NCBI RefSeq assembly: GCF_016907815.1
Contig: NZ_JAFBCQ010000001.1
Location: forward strand, 2,046,001-2,110,000
Direction: 5' to 3'
From: Microbacterium aurum
GTDB taxonomy: Bacteria > Actinomycetota > Actinomycetes > Actinomycetales > Microbacteriaceae
Length of the DNA: 64,000 bases
The notes under the pieces are model-generated. The model did not search any database. It was given only the letters and a program-made list of their open reading frames with translations, and was not told the DNA's origin. Of this stretch, positions 26,454 through 37,415 are shown one piece after another. How positions within the stretch are numbered: the stretch's first letter is position 1; each line of letters opens with the position of its first letter. The translations under genes and the position numbers were made by a program.

Positions 26454-27235
26454 CGATCGACGACGCCATCGCGAGCCTCGCCGGCGCCGACCGGCTGCTC
26501 GTCGCCCTGGATTTCGACGGGACGCTCTCTCCGCTCGTCGACGATCCCATGAGCGCCCGCATGGCCCCGGCGGCCCGGGATGCCGTCGACGCCATCGCGT
26601 CGAGTCCCGACACGACGGTCGCGCTCGTCTCGGGCCGGAGCCTGTCCGACCTCCGCGTCATCGCCGAGCACGGCGATGACTCCATCCTCCTGCTGGCCGG
26701 CTCCCACGGCGCGGAGCACTGGACGCCCGCCGACGGGACGCGTCACCCCGCCGCCGGCGAGCCGACGGCCGCCGAGCAGGCAGAGCGCGACCGGCTGCGC
26801 GCCGAGGCGGAAGCGCTCGTCGCCGGCGTACCGGGGGCGTGGATCGAACCCAAGACGTTCGGCTTCGCGGTGCCCTCGCGCACCGTCCCGGCCGACGAGC
26901 GCGCCGAGCTGCACGCCCGCGTGGACGCGCTGATGGCGGCGCAGGCGCCGCACTGGCGCCGGCGCACCGGCCACCACATCGTCGAGTACGCCTTCCGCGA
27001 GGAAGGCAAGGACACGGCGATCGCGTGGCTGCGCGCCCACACCGGCGCGACCGCCGTGCTCTTCGCCGGCGACGACGTCACCGACGAAGACGCGCTCGGC
27101 TCGCTCGGGCCGGGCGACGTCGGCGTGCGTGTCGGGGCGGGGGAGACCGCGGCATCCGTTCGTGTGGCGGGCATCCCAGAACTGGCCGAGATGCTTGTAC
27201 GGCTCGCGCACGAGCGCACCCGCACGCGGGAATAG
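26450..27235 (+). CDS. otsB: Trehalose-6-phosphate phosphatase
   Basis: HAD-superfamily phosphatase that makes free trehalose. Motif I is LDFDGTLSPL (nucleophile Asp at about residue 20), motif II VALVSGRS, and the later GDDVTDEDAL supplies metal-binding acids. KTFGFAVPSRTVP and GHHIVEYAF are cap/substrate segments. 261 aa is normal. The ATGA overlap with otsA indicates coupled expression of the two-step pathway. Confidence 0.95.
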   Translation: MTIDDAIASLAGADRLLVALDFDGTLSPLVDDPMSARMAPAARDAVDAIASSPDTTVALVSGRSLSDLRVIAEHGDDSILLLAGSHGAEHWTPADGTRHPAAGEPTAAEQAERDRLRAEAEALVAGVPGAWIEPKTFGFAVPSRTVPADERAELHARVDALMAAQAPHWRRRTGHHIVEYAFREEGKDTAIAWLRAHTGATAVLFAGDDVTDEDALGSLGPGDVGVRVGAGETAASVRVAGIPELAEMLVRLAHERTRTRE

Positions 27236-27238
27236 ACT
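27233..27238 (+). promoter_or_regulatory. Probable -10 box of leaderless ilvD
   Basis: TAGACT overlaps the otsB stop codon and ends six bases before the ilvD ATG, so transcription should start at the start codon. No Shine-Dalgarno sequence is present. Confidence 0.5.
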
Positions 27239-27244
27239 TCGAGA

Positions 27245-28951
27245 ATGCCTGCCAGCGATCCGAACATCGACATCAAACCCCGTAGCCGCGTCGTCACCGA
27301 CGGCATCGAGGCGACCACTTCCCGCGGCATGCTCCGGGCCGTCGGCATGGGCGACGAGGACTGGGACAAGCCCCAGATCGGCATCGCCTCGAGCTGGAAT
27401 GAGATCACGCCCTGCAACCTGAGCCTCGACCGGCTCGCGCAGGGCGCCAAGGAGGGCGTGCACTCCGGCGGCGGCTACCCGCTCCAGTTCGGGACGATCT
27501 CGGTCTCGGACGGCATCTCGATGGGTCACGAGGGCATGCACTTCTCACTCGTGAGCCGCGAGGTCATCGCCGACTCGGTCGAGACCGTCGTCATGGCCGA
27601 GCGCCTCGACGGCACGGTGCTGCTGGCCGGGTGCGACAAGTCCATTCCGGGGATGCTGATGGCCTCGGCGCGCCTGGACCTGTCGAGCGTTTTCCTCTAC
27701 GCCGGCTCGATCGCGCCCGGCTGGGTGAAGCTCTCGGACGGCACCGAGAAGGACGTCACCATCATCGACTCCTTCGAGGCCGTCGGCGCGTGCCTCGCGG
27801 GCAAGATGAGCGAAGCCGACCTCAAGCGCATCGAGTGCGCGATCGCGCCCGGTGAAGGCGCCTGTGGCGGCATGTACACCGCGAACACGATGGCCTCCGT
27901 CGCCGAGGCGCTCGGGCTGAGCCTGCCGGGCTCGGCCGCGCCGCCGTCGGCCGACCGTCGCCGCGACTACTTCGCGCACCGCTCGGGTGAAGCCGTCGTG
28001 AACCTGCTCCGCCAGGGCATCACGACGCGGGACATCCTCACCAAGGAGGCGTTCGAGAACGCCATCGCGCTCGCGATGGCGCTCGGCGGCTCGACCAACG
28101 TCGTGCTGCACCTGCTCGCGATCGCCCGCGAGGCCGACGTCGAGCTGAGCCTGCACGATTTCAACCGCATCGGCGACACGGTGCCCCACGTGGCCGACAT
28201 GAAGCCGTTCGGGAAGTACGTCATGAACGACGTCGACCGTCACGGCGGCATCCCCGTCATCATGAAGGCGATGCTCGACGAGGGCTTCCTGCACGGCGAC
28301 GCACTGACGGTCACCGGCAAGACCCTCGCGGAGAACCTCGCCGAGCTCGCCCCCGACCCCATCGACGGCACGGTCATCCACACGTTCGACAACCCGATCC
28401 ACGCCACCGGCGGCCTGACGATCCTGCACGGCTCGCTGGCACCGGAGGGGGCCGTCGTGAAGACGGCCGGGTTCGATGCCGCCGTGTTCGAGGGTCCCGC
28501 CCGGGTGTTCGAGCGCGAGCGCGCCGCGATCGACGCCCTCGCCGAGGGGAGCATCGAGCCCGGCACCGTCGTGGTGATCCGCTACGAGGGCCCCAAGGGC
28601 GGCCCCGGTATGCGTGAGATGCTCGCGATCACCGCCGCCATCAAGGGCGCGGGGCTCGGAAAAGATGTACTACTCTTGACGGACGGACGATTCTCAGGCG
28701 GCACAACCGGCCTGTGCATCGGCCACATAGCACCCGAAGCGGTGGACGCTGGTCCCATCGCCTTCGTGCGCGATGGTGATCTGATACGGGTCGATATCGC
28801 GGCTCGCACTCTCGACCTACTCGTCGATGACGCAGAGCTGAACTCCCGCCGTGACGGCTGGGAGCCGCTTCCCCCGCGCTACACCCGTGGCGTTCTGGCC
28901 AAGTACTCCAAGCTCGTGCGCTCCGCTGCCGAAGGCGCGACCACGGGCTGA
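27245..28951 (+). CDS. ilvD: Dihydroxy-acid dehydratase
   Basis: Iron-sulfur enzyme that dehydrates 2,3-dihydroxy-isovalerate and its methyl homologue, the third common step to valine, isoleucine and leucine. Cluster-binding cysteines are in [14 protein letters not shown] and [31 protein letters not shown] lies near the C-terminus. 568 aa is normal for the long form. It precedes ilvBNC but is separated from ilvB by 63 bp. Confidence 0.97.
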   Translation: MPASDPNIDIKPRSRVVTDGIEATTSRGMLRAVGMGDEDWDKPQIGIASSWNEITPCNLSLDRLAQGAKEGVHSGGGYPLQFGTISVSDGISMGHEGMHFSLVSREVIADSVETVVMAERLDGTVLLAGCDKSIPGMLMASARLDLSSVFLYAGSIAPGWVKLSDGTEKDVTIIDSFEAVGACLAGKMSEADLKRIECAIAPGEGACGGMYTANTMASVAEALGLSLPGSAAPPSADRRRDYFAHRSGEAVVNLLRQGITTRDILTKEAFENAIALAMALGGSTNVVLHLLAIAREADVELSLHDFNRIGDTVPHVADMKPFGKYVMNDVDRHGGIPVIMKAMLDEGFLHGDALTVTGKTLAENLAELAPDPIDGTVIHTFDNPIHATGGLTILHGSLAPEGAVVKTAGFDAAVFEGPARVFERERAAIDALAEGSIEPGTVVVIRYEGPKGGPGMREMLAITAAIKGAGLGKDVLLLTDGRFSGGTTGLCIGHIAPEAVDAGPIAFVRDGDLIRVDIAARTLDLLVDDAELNSRRDGWEPLPPRYTRGVLAKYSKLVRSAAEGATTG

Positions 28952-29014
28952 GCCCGGAGTGCCGCGCCCTGCAGGAAGCCGCCCTCACACGCATCCGACA
29001 CCCGAGGTACCCCT

Positions 29015-30817
29015 ATGTCTCTCGACACCGCCGCGGCCGTGCCGCGTCCACCCGCCCGAGGATCCGCCGCTCCGGTGCTGACCGGCGCGCAGGCGGTCGT
29101 CCGCTCGCTCGAAATGCTGGGGGTGACCGACGTGTTCGGTCTCCCCGGCGGCGCGATCCTCCCCGTCTACGACCCCCTGATGGACTCGACGGACCTCCGT
29201 CACATCCTCGTGCGCCACGAGCAGGGCGCCGGTCACGCCGCCGAGGGATACGCCTCGGCATCCGGCAAGGTCGGCGTCGCCATCGCGACCTCCGGCCCCG
29301 GCGCCACCAACCTCGTCACGGCCATCGCCGACGCGTACATGGACTCGGTGCCGATCGTCGCGATCACCGGTCAGGTGTTCTCGAACCTCATGGGCACCGA
29401 CGCGTTCCAGGAGGCCGACATCGTCGGCATCACCATGCCGATCACGAAGCACTCCTTCCTCGTGAAGGACGCCGCGGAGATCCCCGGCGCGATCGCGGCC
29501 GCCTACGAGATCGCCTCGACGGGGCGTCCCGGTCCCGTGCTGGTGGACATCACGAAGGACGCGCAGCAGGCCGAGGCGCCGTTCGTGTGGCCGCCGAAGG
29601 TGGACCTTCCCGGCTACCGCCCGGTGACGAAGGCGCACGGCAAGCAGATCCAGGCGGCCGCGCAGCTGCTGGCCGCGGCCCGCAAGCCCGTGCTGTACGT
29701 CGGCGGCGGGGTCATCCGGGCGCGCGCCTCCGCCGAGCTGCTGACGCTCGCCGAGACCACCGGCGCGCCGGTCGTGACGACGCTGATGGCGCGGGGCGCC
29801 TTCCCCGACTCCCACGCGCAGCACCTGGGCATGCCCGGCATGCACGGCACCGTGCCCGCCGTCCTGGCGCTCCAGGAGGCCGACCTCATCGTCGCCCTCG
29901 GCGCCCGGTTCGATGACCGCGTCACGGGCAAGGCGGCGCTGTTCGCCCCGCACGCCCAGGTCGTGCACGTCGACATCGACCCCGCGGAGATCTCGAAGAT
30001 CCGCACCGCGGACGTGCCGATCGTGGGCGATGTGCGCGACGTGCTCGTCGACCTCGAGGGCGCCTTCCGTGCCGCGACGTCCGCAGCGGCTCCCGATATC
30101 GCGGAGTGGTGGTCCTACCTCGACGGGCTCCGCACCGAGTTCCCGCTCGGCTACACCCAGCCGAGCGACGGCCTCATGTCGCCGCAGTACGTCATCTCCC
30201 GCATCGGCGAGCTGACCGGCCCCGAGGGCGTCTACGCCGCGGGCGTCGGCCAGCACCAGATGTGGGCGGCGCAGTTCATCAAGTACGAGCGCCCGAACGC
30301 GTGGCTGAACTCGGGCGGCGCCGGCACCATGGGCTACGCGGTGCCCGCCGCGATGGGCGCGAAGGTCGCCGAGCCGCACCGCGATGTGTGGGCGATCGAC
30401 GGCGACGGCTGCTTCCAGATGACCAATCAGGAGCTCGCGACCTGCGCGATCAACAACATCCCGATCAAGGTCGCGATCATCAACAACTCCAGCCTCGGCA
30501 TGGTCCGCCAGTGGCAGACCCTGTTCTACGACGGCCGGTATTCGCACACCAACCTCAACACCGGCGCCGGGACCGTCCGCATCCCCGACTTCGTGAAGCT
30601 CGCCGAGGCCTACGGGTGCCTCGCGATCCGCGTGGAGAAGGAGGAGGACGTGGATGCCGCCATCACGACCGCGCTCGCCACGAACGACCGCCCCGTCGTG
30701 ATCGACTTCGTCGTCTCGGCCGACGCGATGGTGTGGCCGATGGTGCCGCAGGGCGTCAGCAACAGCTACGTCCAGTACGCGCGTGACCACGCCCCGAGCT
30801 TCGACCAGGAGGACTGA
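29015..30817 (+). CDS. ilvB: Acetolactate synthase large subunit
   Basis: Thiamine-diphosphate enzyme that makes acetolactate or acetohydroxybutyrate. The catalytic Glu is in [15 protein letters not shown] (about residue 69), and the ThDP/Mg motif spans [15 protein letters not shown] to [12 protein letters not shown] (about residues 465-508). 600 aa is normal. The first 20 residues ([14 protein letters not shown]) are a disordered extension. ilvN follows one base after the stop codon, so the holoenzyme subunits are coupled. Confidence 0.97.
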   Translation: MSLDTAAAVPRPPARGSAAPVLTGAQAVVRSLEMLGVTDVFGLPGGAILPVYDPLMDSTDLRHILVRHEQGAGHAAEGYASASGKVGVAIATSGPGATNLVTAIADAYMDSVPIVAITGQVFSNLMGTDAFQEADIVGITMPITKHSFLVKDAAEIPGAIAAAYEIASTGRPGPVLVDITKDAQQAEAPFVWPPKVDLPGYRPVTKAHGKQIQAAAQLLAAARKPVLYVGGGVIRARASAELLTLAETTGAPVVTTLMARGAFPDSHAQHLGMPGMHGTVPAVLALQEADLIVALGARFDDRVTGKAALFAPHAQVVHVDIDPAEISKIRTADVPIVGDVRDVLVDLEGAFRAATSAAAPDIAEWWSYLDGLRTEFPLGYTQPSDGLMSPQYVISRIGELTGPEGVYAAGVGQHQMWAAQFIKYERPNAWLNSGGAGTMGYAVPAAMGAKVAEPHRDVWAIDGDGCFQMTNQELATCAINNIPIKVAIINNSSLGMVRQWQTLFYDGRYSHTNLNTGAGTVRIPDFVKLAEAYGCLAIRVEKEEDVDAAITTALATNDRPVVIDFVVSADAMVWPMVPQGVSNSYVQYARDHAPSFDQED

Positions 30818-30818
30818 G

Positions 30819-31328
30819 ATGTCGACTCATGTGCTGAGCCTCCTCGTCGAGGACAAGCCGGGTCTGCTGACCCGCGTCGCGGGGCTGTTCGCCCGTCGCG
30901 GCTTCAACATCAACTCGCTCGCGGTGGGCGTCACCGAGGTGCCGGGACTGTCGCGCATCACGGTCGTCGTCGATGTCGACGCGCTGCCGCTGGAGCAGGT
31001 GACCAAGCAGCTGAACAAGCTCGTGAACGTCATCAAGATCGTCGAGCTGGAGCCGGCGGCATCCGTCCAGCGCGAGCACATGCTCATCAAGGTGCGTGCC
31101 GACAATCAGACGCGCTCGAACGTGATCGAGGTGGTGAACCTGTTCCGCGCCTCCGTCGTCGACTACGCGACCGACGCGCTGGTCGTCGAGGTCACCGGAG
31201 ACCGCGGCAAGGTCGACGCGCTGCTGCGCGCCCTCGAGCCGTTCGGCATCAAAGAGCTCGCCCAGTCCGGCATGGTCGCCATCGGCCGCGGCGGAAAGTC
31301 CATCACCGAACGCGTTCTGCGCAACTGA
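30819..31328 (+). CDS. ilvN: Acetolactate synthase small (regulatory) subunit
   Basis: Regulatory subunit (169 aa) with an N-terminal ACT domain (HVLSLLVEDKPGLLTRVAGLFARRGFNI) that gives valine feedback, and the C-terminal domain RVLRN. It activates IlvB. The start is fixed by GGAGG overlapping the end of ilvB at 30809-30813. Confidence 0.96.
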   Translation: MSTHVLSLLVEDKPGLLTRVAGLFARRGFNINSLAVGVTEVPGLSRITVVVDVDALPLEQVTKQLNKLVNVIKIVELEPAASVQREHMLIKVRADNQTRSNVIEVVNLFRASVVDYATDALVVEVTGDRGKVDALLRALEPFGIKELAQSGMVAIGRGGKSITERVLRN

Positions 31329-32387
<1,059 letters not shown>

Positions 32388-32440
32388 CCTCCCACAATCC
32401 TCGGCACATCCGCCGAGCAGGCTTGCGAAAGCCACACCAG

Positions 32441-32478
32441 GCCCGGCTCCCTCACAAGGGGGCCGGGCTCTCGGCTTT
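32441..32478 (+). terminator. Terminator of the ilvBNC operon
   Basis: GCCCGGCTCCC (32441-32451) pairs with GGGGGCCGGGC (32458-32468) with one G-T pair, and a TTTT run follows at 32476-32479. Confidence 0.8.
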
Positions 32479-32533
32479 TGCTAGCGTCGACCGACCCGCA
32501 GCAGGTCGCCGCCGCCGCGGCGGCGGTCGCCGG

Positions 32534-32539
32534 TACGCT
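32534..32539 (+). promoter_or_regulatory. Probable -10 box of a leaderless gene
   Basis: TACGCT ends six bases before the GTG at 32546. No Shine-Dalgarno sequence is present. Confidence 0.4.
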
Positions 32540-32545
32540 GAACGG

Positions 32546-33049
32546 GTGAGCACCGGACGCGACGACGACGCCCTCAGCTGGGACGGCGATGACGATCCCA
32601 CGCTCGACGTCGGGACCCGACCCGCGGCCGACCCGGAACCCGCGGCAGATCCGGTGGCGCTGCCGGACGGCTACACCGCGGTCGGACGCGGCAGCGACGA
32701 GGTCGGCCGGATCGAGCCCGACGGGACGGTGACGATGCCGGGCGAGCCGGCGCCGCTCGGCAACATCATGCTCGTGAGCCTCGGCATCCTCGGCGGCGTC
32801 TACGCACTCTTCACGATCGGCTGGATCATCGGTGGGCTGCGCCTGGAGGGCACCGCGCAGTTCCTCGTGAGCCCCGTCGGGTATCGCTTCGCCTTCTGGC
32901 TCGCCGTCATCGCGCCGGCGCTGTGGTTCGCGACGGTGTACCTGCTCACGCGGCTGTCGAAGCCGTGGCTGCGGCTGGTCTGGCTGATCGGCGGGCTCGC
33001 CCTCCTCGTCCCGTGGCCGTTCGTGATGATCGGAGCGGTGGGACAATGA
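32546..33049 (+). CDS. Membrane protein (167 aa), unknown function
   Basis: An acidic, disordered N-terminal 75 residues (DDDALSWDGDDDPTLD) is followed by three hydrophobic segments (about residues 75-97, 110-130, 140-160). I recognise no family beyond a conserved type of actinobacterial membrane protein found near ilv/serA genes. It overlaps the next small membrane protein by ATGA, suggesting the two work together. Confidence 0.7.
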   Translation: MSTGRDDDALSWDGDDDPTLDVGTRPAADPEPAADPVALPDGYTAVGRGSDEVGRIEPDGTVTMPGEPAPLGNIMLVSLGILGGVYALFTIGWIIGGLRLEGTAQFLVSPVGYRFAFWLAVIAPALWFATVYLLTRLSKPWLRLVWLIGGLALLVPWPFVMIGAVGQ

Positions 33050-33399
33050 CCGCCGACACGACCGCCGCGCCGCGGCGCGCGCCGCAGACGCCCACGTGGG
33101 CGGTCGTCACGATCGCCGCGCTGTTCGGGCTCTTCTACGCCTACGCGGTGTGGAACGCCGTCGACTTCCTGGTGGCGCAGGCCACGGGAGCGCTGTCGCT
33201 CAACGCCTACGGCTGGTTCGTGCTGCTGCTGGCGGTCGTCTTCCCGCTGATCGCCTTCGGCATCGCGTTCGCGCTCGGCTGGCGCCGGGTGTGGTGGCAC
33301 TTCGCCCTCGTGCTGGTGACGGGTCTCGCCGTCGTCGCGGTGTTCTGGCTGAACATCGTCGCCTACAGCGCCGTCGCCGGCGCAGCCATGCTCGGCTGA
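33046..33399 (+). CDS. Small membrane protein (117 aa), unknown function
   Basis: Three or four predicted membrane helices (AVVTIAALFGLFYAYAV, WFVLLLAVVFPLIAFGIAF, FALVLVTGLAVVAVFWL) after a short Ala/Arg/Pro-rich N-terminus. No recognised motif. Coupled to the preceding gene by ATGA. Confidence 0.7.
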   Translation: MTADTTAAPRRAPQTPTWAVVTIAALFGLFYAYAVWNAVDFLVAQATGALSLNAYGWFVLLLAVVFPLIAFGIAFALGWRRVWWHFALVLVTGLAVVAVFWLNIVAYSAVAGAAMLG

Positions 33400-33420
33400 G
33401 TCGCCGGGACGCGACGTCGT

Positions 33421-33478
33421 GGCGGTCGTGACCGCCGGCGTCACACGGTCAGGACCGCGCTCTGCGCCCCGGTAGGCT
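33421..33478 (+). promoter_or_regulatory. serA upstream region: hairpin and -10 box
   Basis: GGCGGTC-GT-GACCGCC (33421-33436) is a perfect hairpin that may end the preceding pair of genes. TAGGCT (33473-33478) is a likely -10 element, giving serA a leader of about 85 nt with AGAAGG before its GTG. Confidence 0.45.
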
Positions 33479-33568
33479 GAGTCCCGACACGCCCCGCCTC
33501 CTCCCGGTGGTGTGCGGCGTGGAACTCCACCCGCTCGCGCCCGCGCGTACTCCAGAAGGTCTGCCGCC

Positions 33569-35173
33569 GTGTCCAAGCCTGTCGTCCTCATCGCCGAAGA
33601 ACTCTCTCCCGCCACGATCGACGCCCTGGGGCCCGACTTCGACGTCCGCAACGTCGACGGCACCGACCGCCCGGCGCTGCTCACCGCGATCGCGGACGCG
33701 GACGCGATCCTCATCCGCTCGGCGACGAAGGTGGATGCCGAGGCGATCGCCGCGGCATCCCGCCTCAAGGTCGTCGCGCGTGCGGGCGTCGGCCTCGACA
33801 ACGTCGACATCAAGGCCGCCACCGCGGCGGGTGTCATGGTCGTGAACGCGCCGACGTCGAACATCATCTCCGCCGCCGAGCTCACGGTCGGACACATCCT
33901 GAGTCTCGCCCGCCACATCCCCGCCGCGCACGCGTCGCTGGCCGCCGGCGCCTGGAAGCGCAGCTCGTTCACCGGGACGGAGCTCTTCGAGAAGACCGTC
34001 GGCATCATCGGACTCGGCCGCATCGGCGCACTCATCGCCGCGCGCCTGCAGGGCTTCGGCGTGACGGTGGTCGCGTACGACCCGTATGTCACCCCGGCGC
34101 GCGCACAGCAGCTCGGTGTCACCCTGCTGTCGCTCGACGAGCTGCTCGCGCAGAGCGACTTCGTCACGATCCACATGCCCAAGACGCCTGAGACGACCGG
34201 CATGATCGGGGCGGAGCAGTTCCGCGCCATGAAGCCGACGGCGTATGTCGTCAACGTCGCCCGCGGCGGCCTCATCGACGAGGAGGCGCTGTACACGGCG
34301 CTCACCACCGGCGAGATCGCGGGCGCCGGCCTCGACGTGTTCACGTCCGAGCCGCCGAAGGAGGACGGCACCGCCTTCCCGCTGCTGTCACTGCCGAACG
34401 TGATCGTGACGCCGCACCTCGGAGCATCCACCGACGAGGCGCAGGAGAAGGCCGGCATCTCGGTGGCCCGCTCCGTCAAGCTCGCCCTCGAGGGCGACCT
34501 CGTGCCCGACGCCGTCAACGTCGCGGGCGGCGTCATCGACCCGTTCGTGCGCCCCGGCATCGCCCTCGTCGAGAAGCTCGGCCAGGTGTTCTCGGGCCTC
34601 GCGACGAGCGCCCTCACGAGCCTCGACATCGAGGTGCGCGGGGAGCTGGCCGCCTACGACGTCAGCGTCTACCGTCTCGCGGCGCTCAAGGGCATCTTCA
34701 CGAAGATCGTCAGCGAGAACGTCTCCTACGTGAACGCGCCGCTGTTCGCCGAGCAGCGCGGCATCGAGACGCGCCTGGTCGTGGAGGCGGAGAGCCCGCT
34801 CTACCGCAACATCACGATCCTGCGCGGCACGCTGTCGGACGGCACCGTGCTGACGGTCGCGGGCACGCTCGCGGGCACCCGCATGGTGCCGAAGATCGTC
34901 GGCATCAACGGGTACGAGATCGAGGTGCCGATCGAGGAGCACCACGTCGTCATGCGCTACGCCGACCGTCCCGGCATCGTCGCGATCTACGGCCAGAAGC
35001 TCGGCGAGGCCGGCATCAACATCGCGGGGCTGTTCGTCGCTCACCCCGATGCCAGCGGCCGCGCGCTGTCGGTGCTTACGGTCGACCAGCCCGTGCCCGA
35101 CGAGATCCTCGACCAGATGCGCGAGGCCGTCGGCGCGGACCTGTTCCGTCAGATCGAGATCACCGAGGCCTGA
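33569..35173 (+). CDS. serA: D-3-phosphoglycerate dehydrogenase (long, ACT-domain form)
   Basis: NAD-dependent first enzyme of serine synthesis. Residues 1-315 form the dehydrogenase: GLGRIGALIAARLQGFG cofactor loop (about 150), VNVARGGLIDEEAL (about 230) and the catalytic HLGAST (about 281). Then follow the intervening domain and a C-terminal ACT domain (MRYADRPGIVAIYGQKLGEAGINIAG) for serine inhibition. 534 aa matches the actinobacterial long form. GTG 33569 (VSKPVVLIAEELS) is chosen over upstream starts. Confidence 0.96.
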   Translation: MSKPVVLIAEELSPATIDALGPDFDVRNVDGTDRPALLTAIADADAILIRSATKVDAEAIAAASRLKVVARAGVGLDNVDIKAATAAGVMVVNAPTSNIISAAELTVGHILSLARHIPAAHASLAAGAWKRSSFTGTELFEKTVGIIGLGRIGALIAARLQGFGVTVVAYDPYVTPARAQQLGVTLLSLDELLAQSDFVTIHMPKTPETTGMIGAEQFRAMKPTAYVVNVARGGLIDEEALYTALTTGEIAGAGLDVFTSEPPKEDGTAFPLLSLPNVIVTPHLGASTDEAQEKAGISVARSVKLALEGDLVPDAVNVAGGVIDPFVRPGIALVEKLGQVFSGLATSALTSLDIEVRGELAAYDVSVYRLAALKGIFTKIVSENVSYVNAPLFAEQRGIETRLVVEAESPLYRNITILRGTLSDGTVLTVAGTLAGTRMVPKIVGINGYEIEVPIEEHHVVMRYADRPGIVAIYGQKLGEAGINIAGLFVAHPDASGRALSVLTVDQPVPDEILDQMREAVGADLFRQIEITEA

Positions 35174-35177
35174 CCTG

Positions 35178-35198
35178 CCGCGGCGGGCCGCGCCGCGG
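35178..35198. terminator. Hairpin between convergent serA and TetR gene
   Basis: CCGCGGCG (35178-35185) is exactly inverted at 35191-35198. It could stop transcription from both sides; there is no T-run. Confidence 0.55.
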
Positions 35199-35205
35199 GC
35201 TGTCC

Positions 35206-35760
35206 TCAGCGGGCGGATGCCTCGACGAGCGCGATCAGGGCATCCATCGCGGCGCCCTCGGGCACCGGCCCCGGGACGGTGGCGCCGGGGGTCTGCACGC
35301 CCAGGGCGTTGTTGAAGTAGAGCCCGTCGCTCACGAGCAGCACCAGCTGCAGCGCCGTCTCGTCGCGGGTGTGGGGACGCAGCGCCTCTTCCCACAGCTC
35401 GCGCACGCGCCGCAGCGCCTCGACGGCCGCCGCGCTGCCTCCCTGCGCGAGGCGCGATCCCGCGATGAGCGCGCGGTCGATGGGGGAGTCGTCCATCACC
35501 GACGACCGCAGGAACGCCGACACGATGCCCTCGGGCTCCGCCTCCATCTCGGCGACGTCCTCGCGCGCGAGCTGCTCCATGCGCTCCAGCAACGCGGTCT
35601 CCAGCGCTTCCTTCGACGCGAAGTGGTAGAGCAGGCCGCCCTTCGAGACGCCGGCGGCCTGCGCGGCGGCATCCATCGTCGCCGCCTTCGGTCCCTCGGC
35701 GATGAGCAGCGCCTCGAACGCGTCGAGCACGCTCTCGCGGGCACGGGGTGGGCGGGACAT
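35206..35760 (-). CDS. TetR-family repressor of the divergent MFS exporter
   Basis: A 184-residue regulator. VLDAFEALLIAEGPKAATMDAAAQAAGVSKGGLLYHFASKEAL (about residues 11-53) is the DNA-binding domain. I chose ATG 35760, preceded by GGAG, over ATGs at 35769 and 35793. Its promoter and the exporter's overlap at the 22-bp palindrome 35800-35821, which points to control of both genes. Confidence 0.9.
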   Translation of the reverse strand: MSRPPRARESVLDAFEALLIAEGPKAATMDAAAQAAGVSKGGLLYHFASKEALETALLERMEQLAREDVAEMEAEPEGIVSAFLRSSVMDDSPIDRALIAGSRLAQGGSAAAVEALRRVRELWEEALRPHTRDETALQLVLLVSDGLYFNNALGVQTPGATVPGPVPEGAAMDALIALVEASAR

Positions 35761-35799
35761 GTTCTCCATCCTCTCGCGTCGGGACGCGGTCATCTGTTA

Positions 35800-35821
35800 C
35801 TATACCGGCTGGACGGTATAG
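35800..35821. promoter_or_regulatory. TetR-type operator in the divergent promoter
   Basis: CTATACCG-GCTGGA-CGGTATAG, perfect 8-bp arms. The left arm overlaps a TATAGT -10 candidate for the regulator on the minus strand. The right arm ends five bases before the exporter ATG. Confidence 0.75.
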
Positions 35822-35826
35822 ATATC

Positions 35827-37374
35827 ATGACTTTGACTGAAGAGATCACCCTCGCCGACGCTCAGGGGAAGCGGGTCGGCTGGCGCGGCTGGACGGCGCT
35901 GGTCGTCCTCATGCTGCCCGTGCTGCTCGTCTCGGTGGACAACACCGTGCTGAGCTTCGCGCTGCCCGACATCTCGCTGAGCCTGAACCCCTCCAGCGCC
36001 CAGCAGCTGTGGATCATCGACGCCTACCCGCTCGTGCTCGCGGGCCTGCTGGTGACGATGGGGACCCTGGGCGACCGGTTCGGCCGGCGCCGGATGCTGC
36101 TGATCGGCGCGACCGGATTCGCCGCCGTCTCGGTGCTCGCCGCGTTCGCCCCCAGCGCCGCCTGGCTCATCGCCGCCCGTGCCGGGATGGGCGTGTTCGG
36201 TGCGATGCTCATGCCTTCGACGCTCTCGCTGCTGCGGTCGATCTTCACCGATCGCGACCAGCGCCGCCTCGCGATCGCCGTCTGGGCCTCGATGTTCTCG
36301 GCCGGCGCCGCGCTCGGGCCGATCGTCGGCGGCTTCCTGCTCGAGCACTTCGCATGGGGCTCGGTCTTCCTCATGTCGGTGCCCGTGCTCGTCCCGCTCC
36401 TCGTCCTCGCGCCGCTCCTCGTGCCGGAGAGCCGCGACCCGCACCCCGGTCGCATCGACCCGGTGAGCATCGCCCTGTCGATGCTCACGATGGTCCCCGT
36501 CGTGTACGCCATCAAGGAGGTGGCGGTCCACGGGTTCGGTCCGCTGCCGGTGATCCTCGCCGCGACGGGCATCCTCTTCGGCATCCTGTTCGTGCGTCGT
36601 CAGCTCGCCGCGAAGCAGCCCATGCTCGACATGCGCCTCTTCTCGCGCGGCACCTTCAGCGGCGCGCTCCTGGTCAACCTGCTGAGCGTCATCGCGCTCG
36701 TCGGGTTTCTCTACTTCGTCGCGCAGCACCTGCAGCTGATCGTCGGGCTCTCGCCCATGAACGCCGGGCTCGCGCTCGTGCCGGGCATGCTCGCGATGAT
36801 CATCTCGGGCCTGCTCGTGGTGCCCGTCGCACGGTGCGTGTCGGCCCGCATCGTCGTCCCCGTCGCGCTGGCGTTCTCCGTCGTCGCGTACCTCCTCGTC
36901 CCGCTCGCAGTCGGCGACGGCGCGCTCGCGCTGCTGATCGGCGCGTTCACGCTGCTCGGCATCGGCATCGGGGCCGCCGAGACCGTCTCGAACGACCTCA
37001 TCCTCGCGAGCGCCCCGCCCGCGAAGGCGGGGGCCGCCAGCGCGGTCTCCGAGACGGCGTACGAGCTCGGCGCCGTCCTCGGCACGGCCGTGCTCGGCGG
37101 CATCCTCACCGCCGCGTATCGCACCGGAATCGTGCTGCCGGCGGGCGTGGCCGGCGACGCCGCGGATGCCGCGCGCGAGACCCTCGCGGGCGCGGTGACC
37201 GTCGCCGACACGCTCGATCCCGCCACCGCCGAGGCCCTCCGCACCGCGGCAGCGCACGCGTTCGACGCCGGGGTGGGCATCACGGCCGTGATCGGCGCCG
37301 TCCTCGTCGGCATCGCAGCGGTCATCGCGGCCACTACGCTGAAGGGGTCCCGCACCGCGCACGCCGAGCACTGA
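35827..37374 (+). CDS. MFS multidrug exporter, EmrB/QacA (14-TMS) type
   Basis: Proton-driven exporter of 515 aa with about 14 hydrophobic segments. It has [50 protein letters not shown] (motif A) and [22 protein letters not shown] (motif C of antiporters), as in QacA/SmvA. Regulation by the divergent TetR gene fits a drug-inducible pump. The open frame continues upstream of ATG 35827, but only through the regulator gene. Confidence 0.9.
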   Translation: MTLTEEITLADAQGKRVGWRGWTALVVLMLPVLLVSVDNTVLSFALPDISLSLNPSSAQQLWIIDAYPLVLAGLLVTMGTLGDRFGRRRMLLIGATGFAAVSVLAAFAPSAAWLIAARAGMGVFGAMLMPSTLSLLRSIFTDRDQRRLAIAVWASMFSAGAALGPIVGGFLLEHFAWGSVFLMSVPVLVPLLVLAPLLVPESRDPHPGRIDPVSIALSMLTMVPVVYAIKEVAVHGFGPLPVILAATGILFGILFVRRQLAAKQPMLDMRLFSRGTFSGALLVNLLSVIALVGFLYFVAQHLQLIVGLSPMNAGLALVPGMLAMIISGLLVVPVARCVSARIVVPVALAFSVVAYLLVPLAVGDGALALLIGAFTLLGIGIGAAETVSNDLILASAPPAKAGAASAVSETAYELGAVLGTAVLGGILTAAYRTGIVLPAGVAGDAADAARETLAGAVTVADTLDPATAEALRTAAAHAFDAGVGITAVIGAVLVGIAAVIAATTLKGSRTAHAEH

Positions 37375-37415
37375 TCGGCACGCCTCGCGCGGTCTCTGTG
37401 AGCACGAGGAGATCC

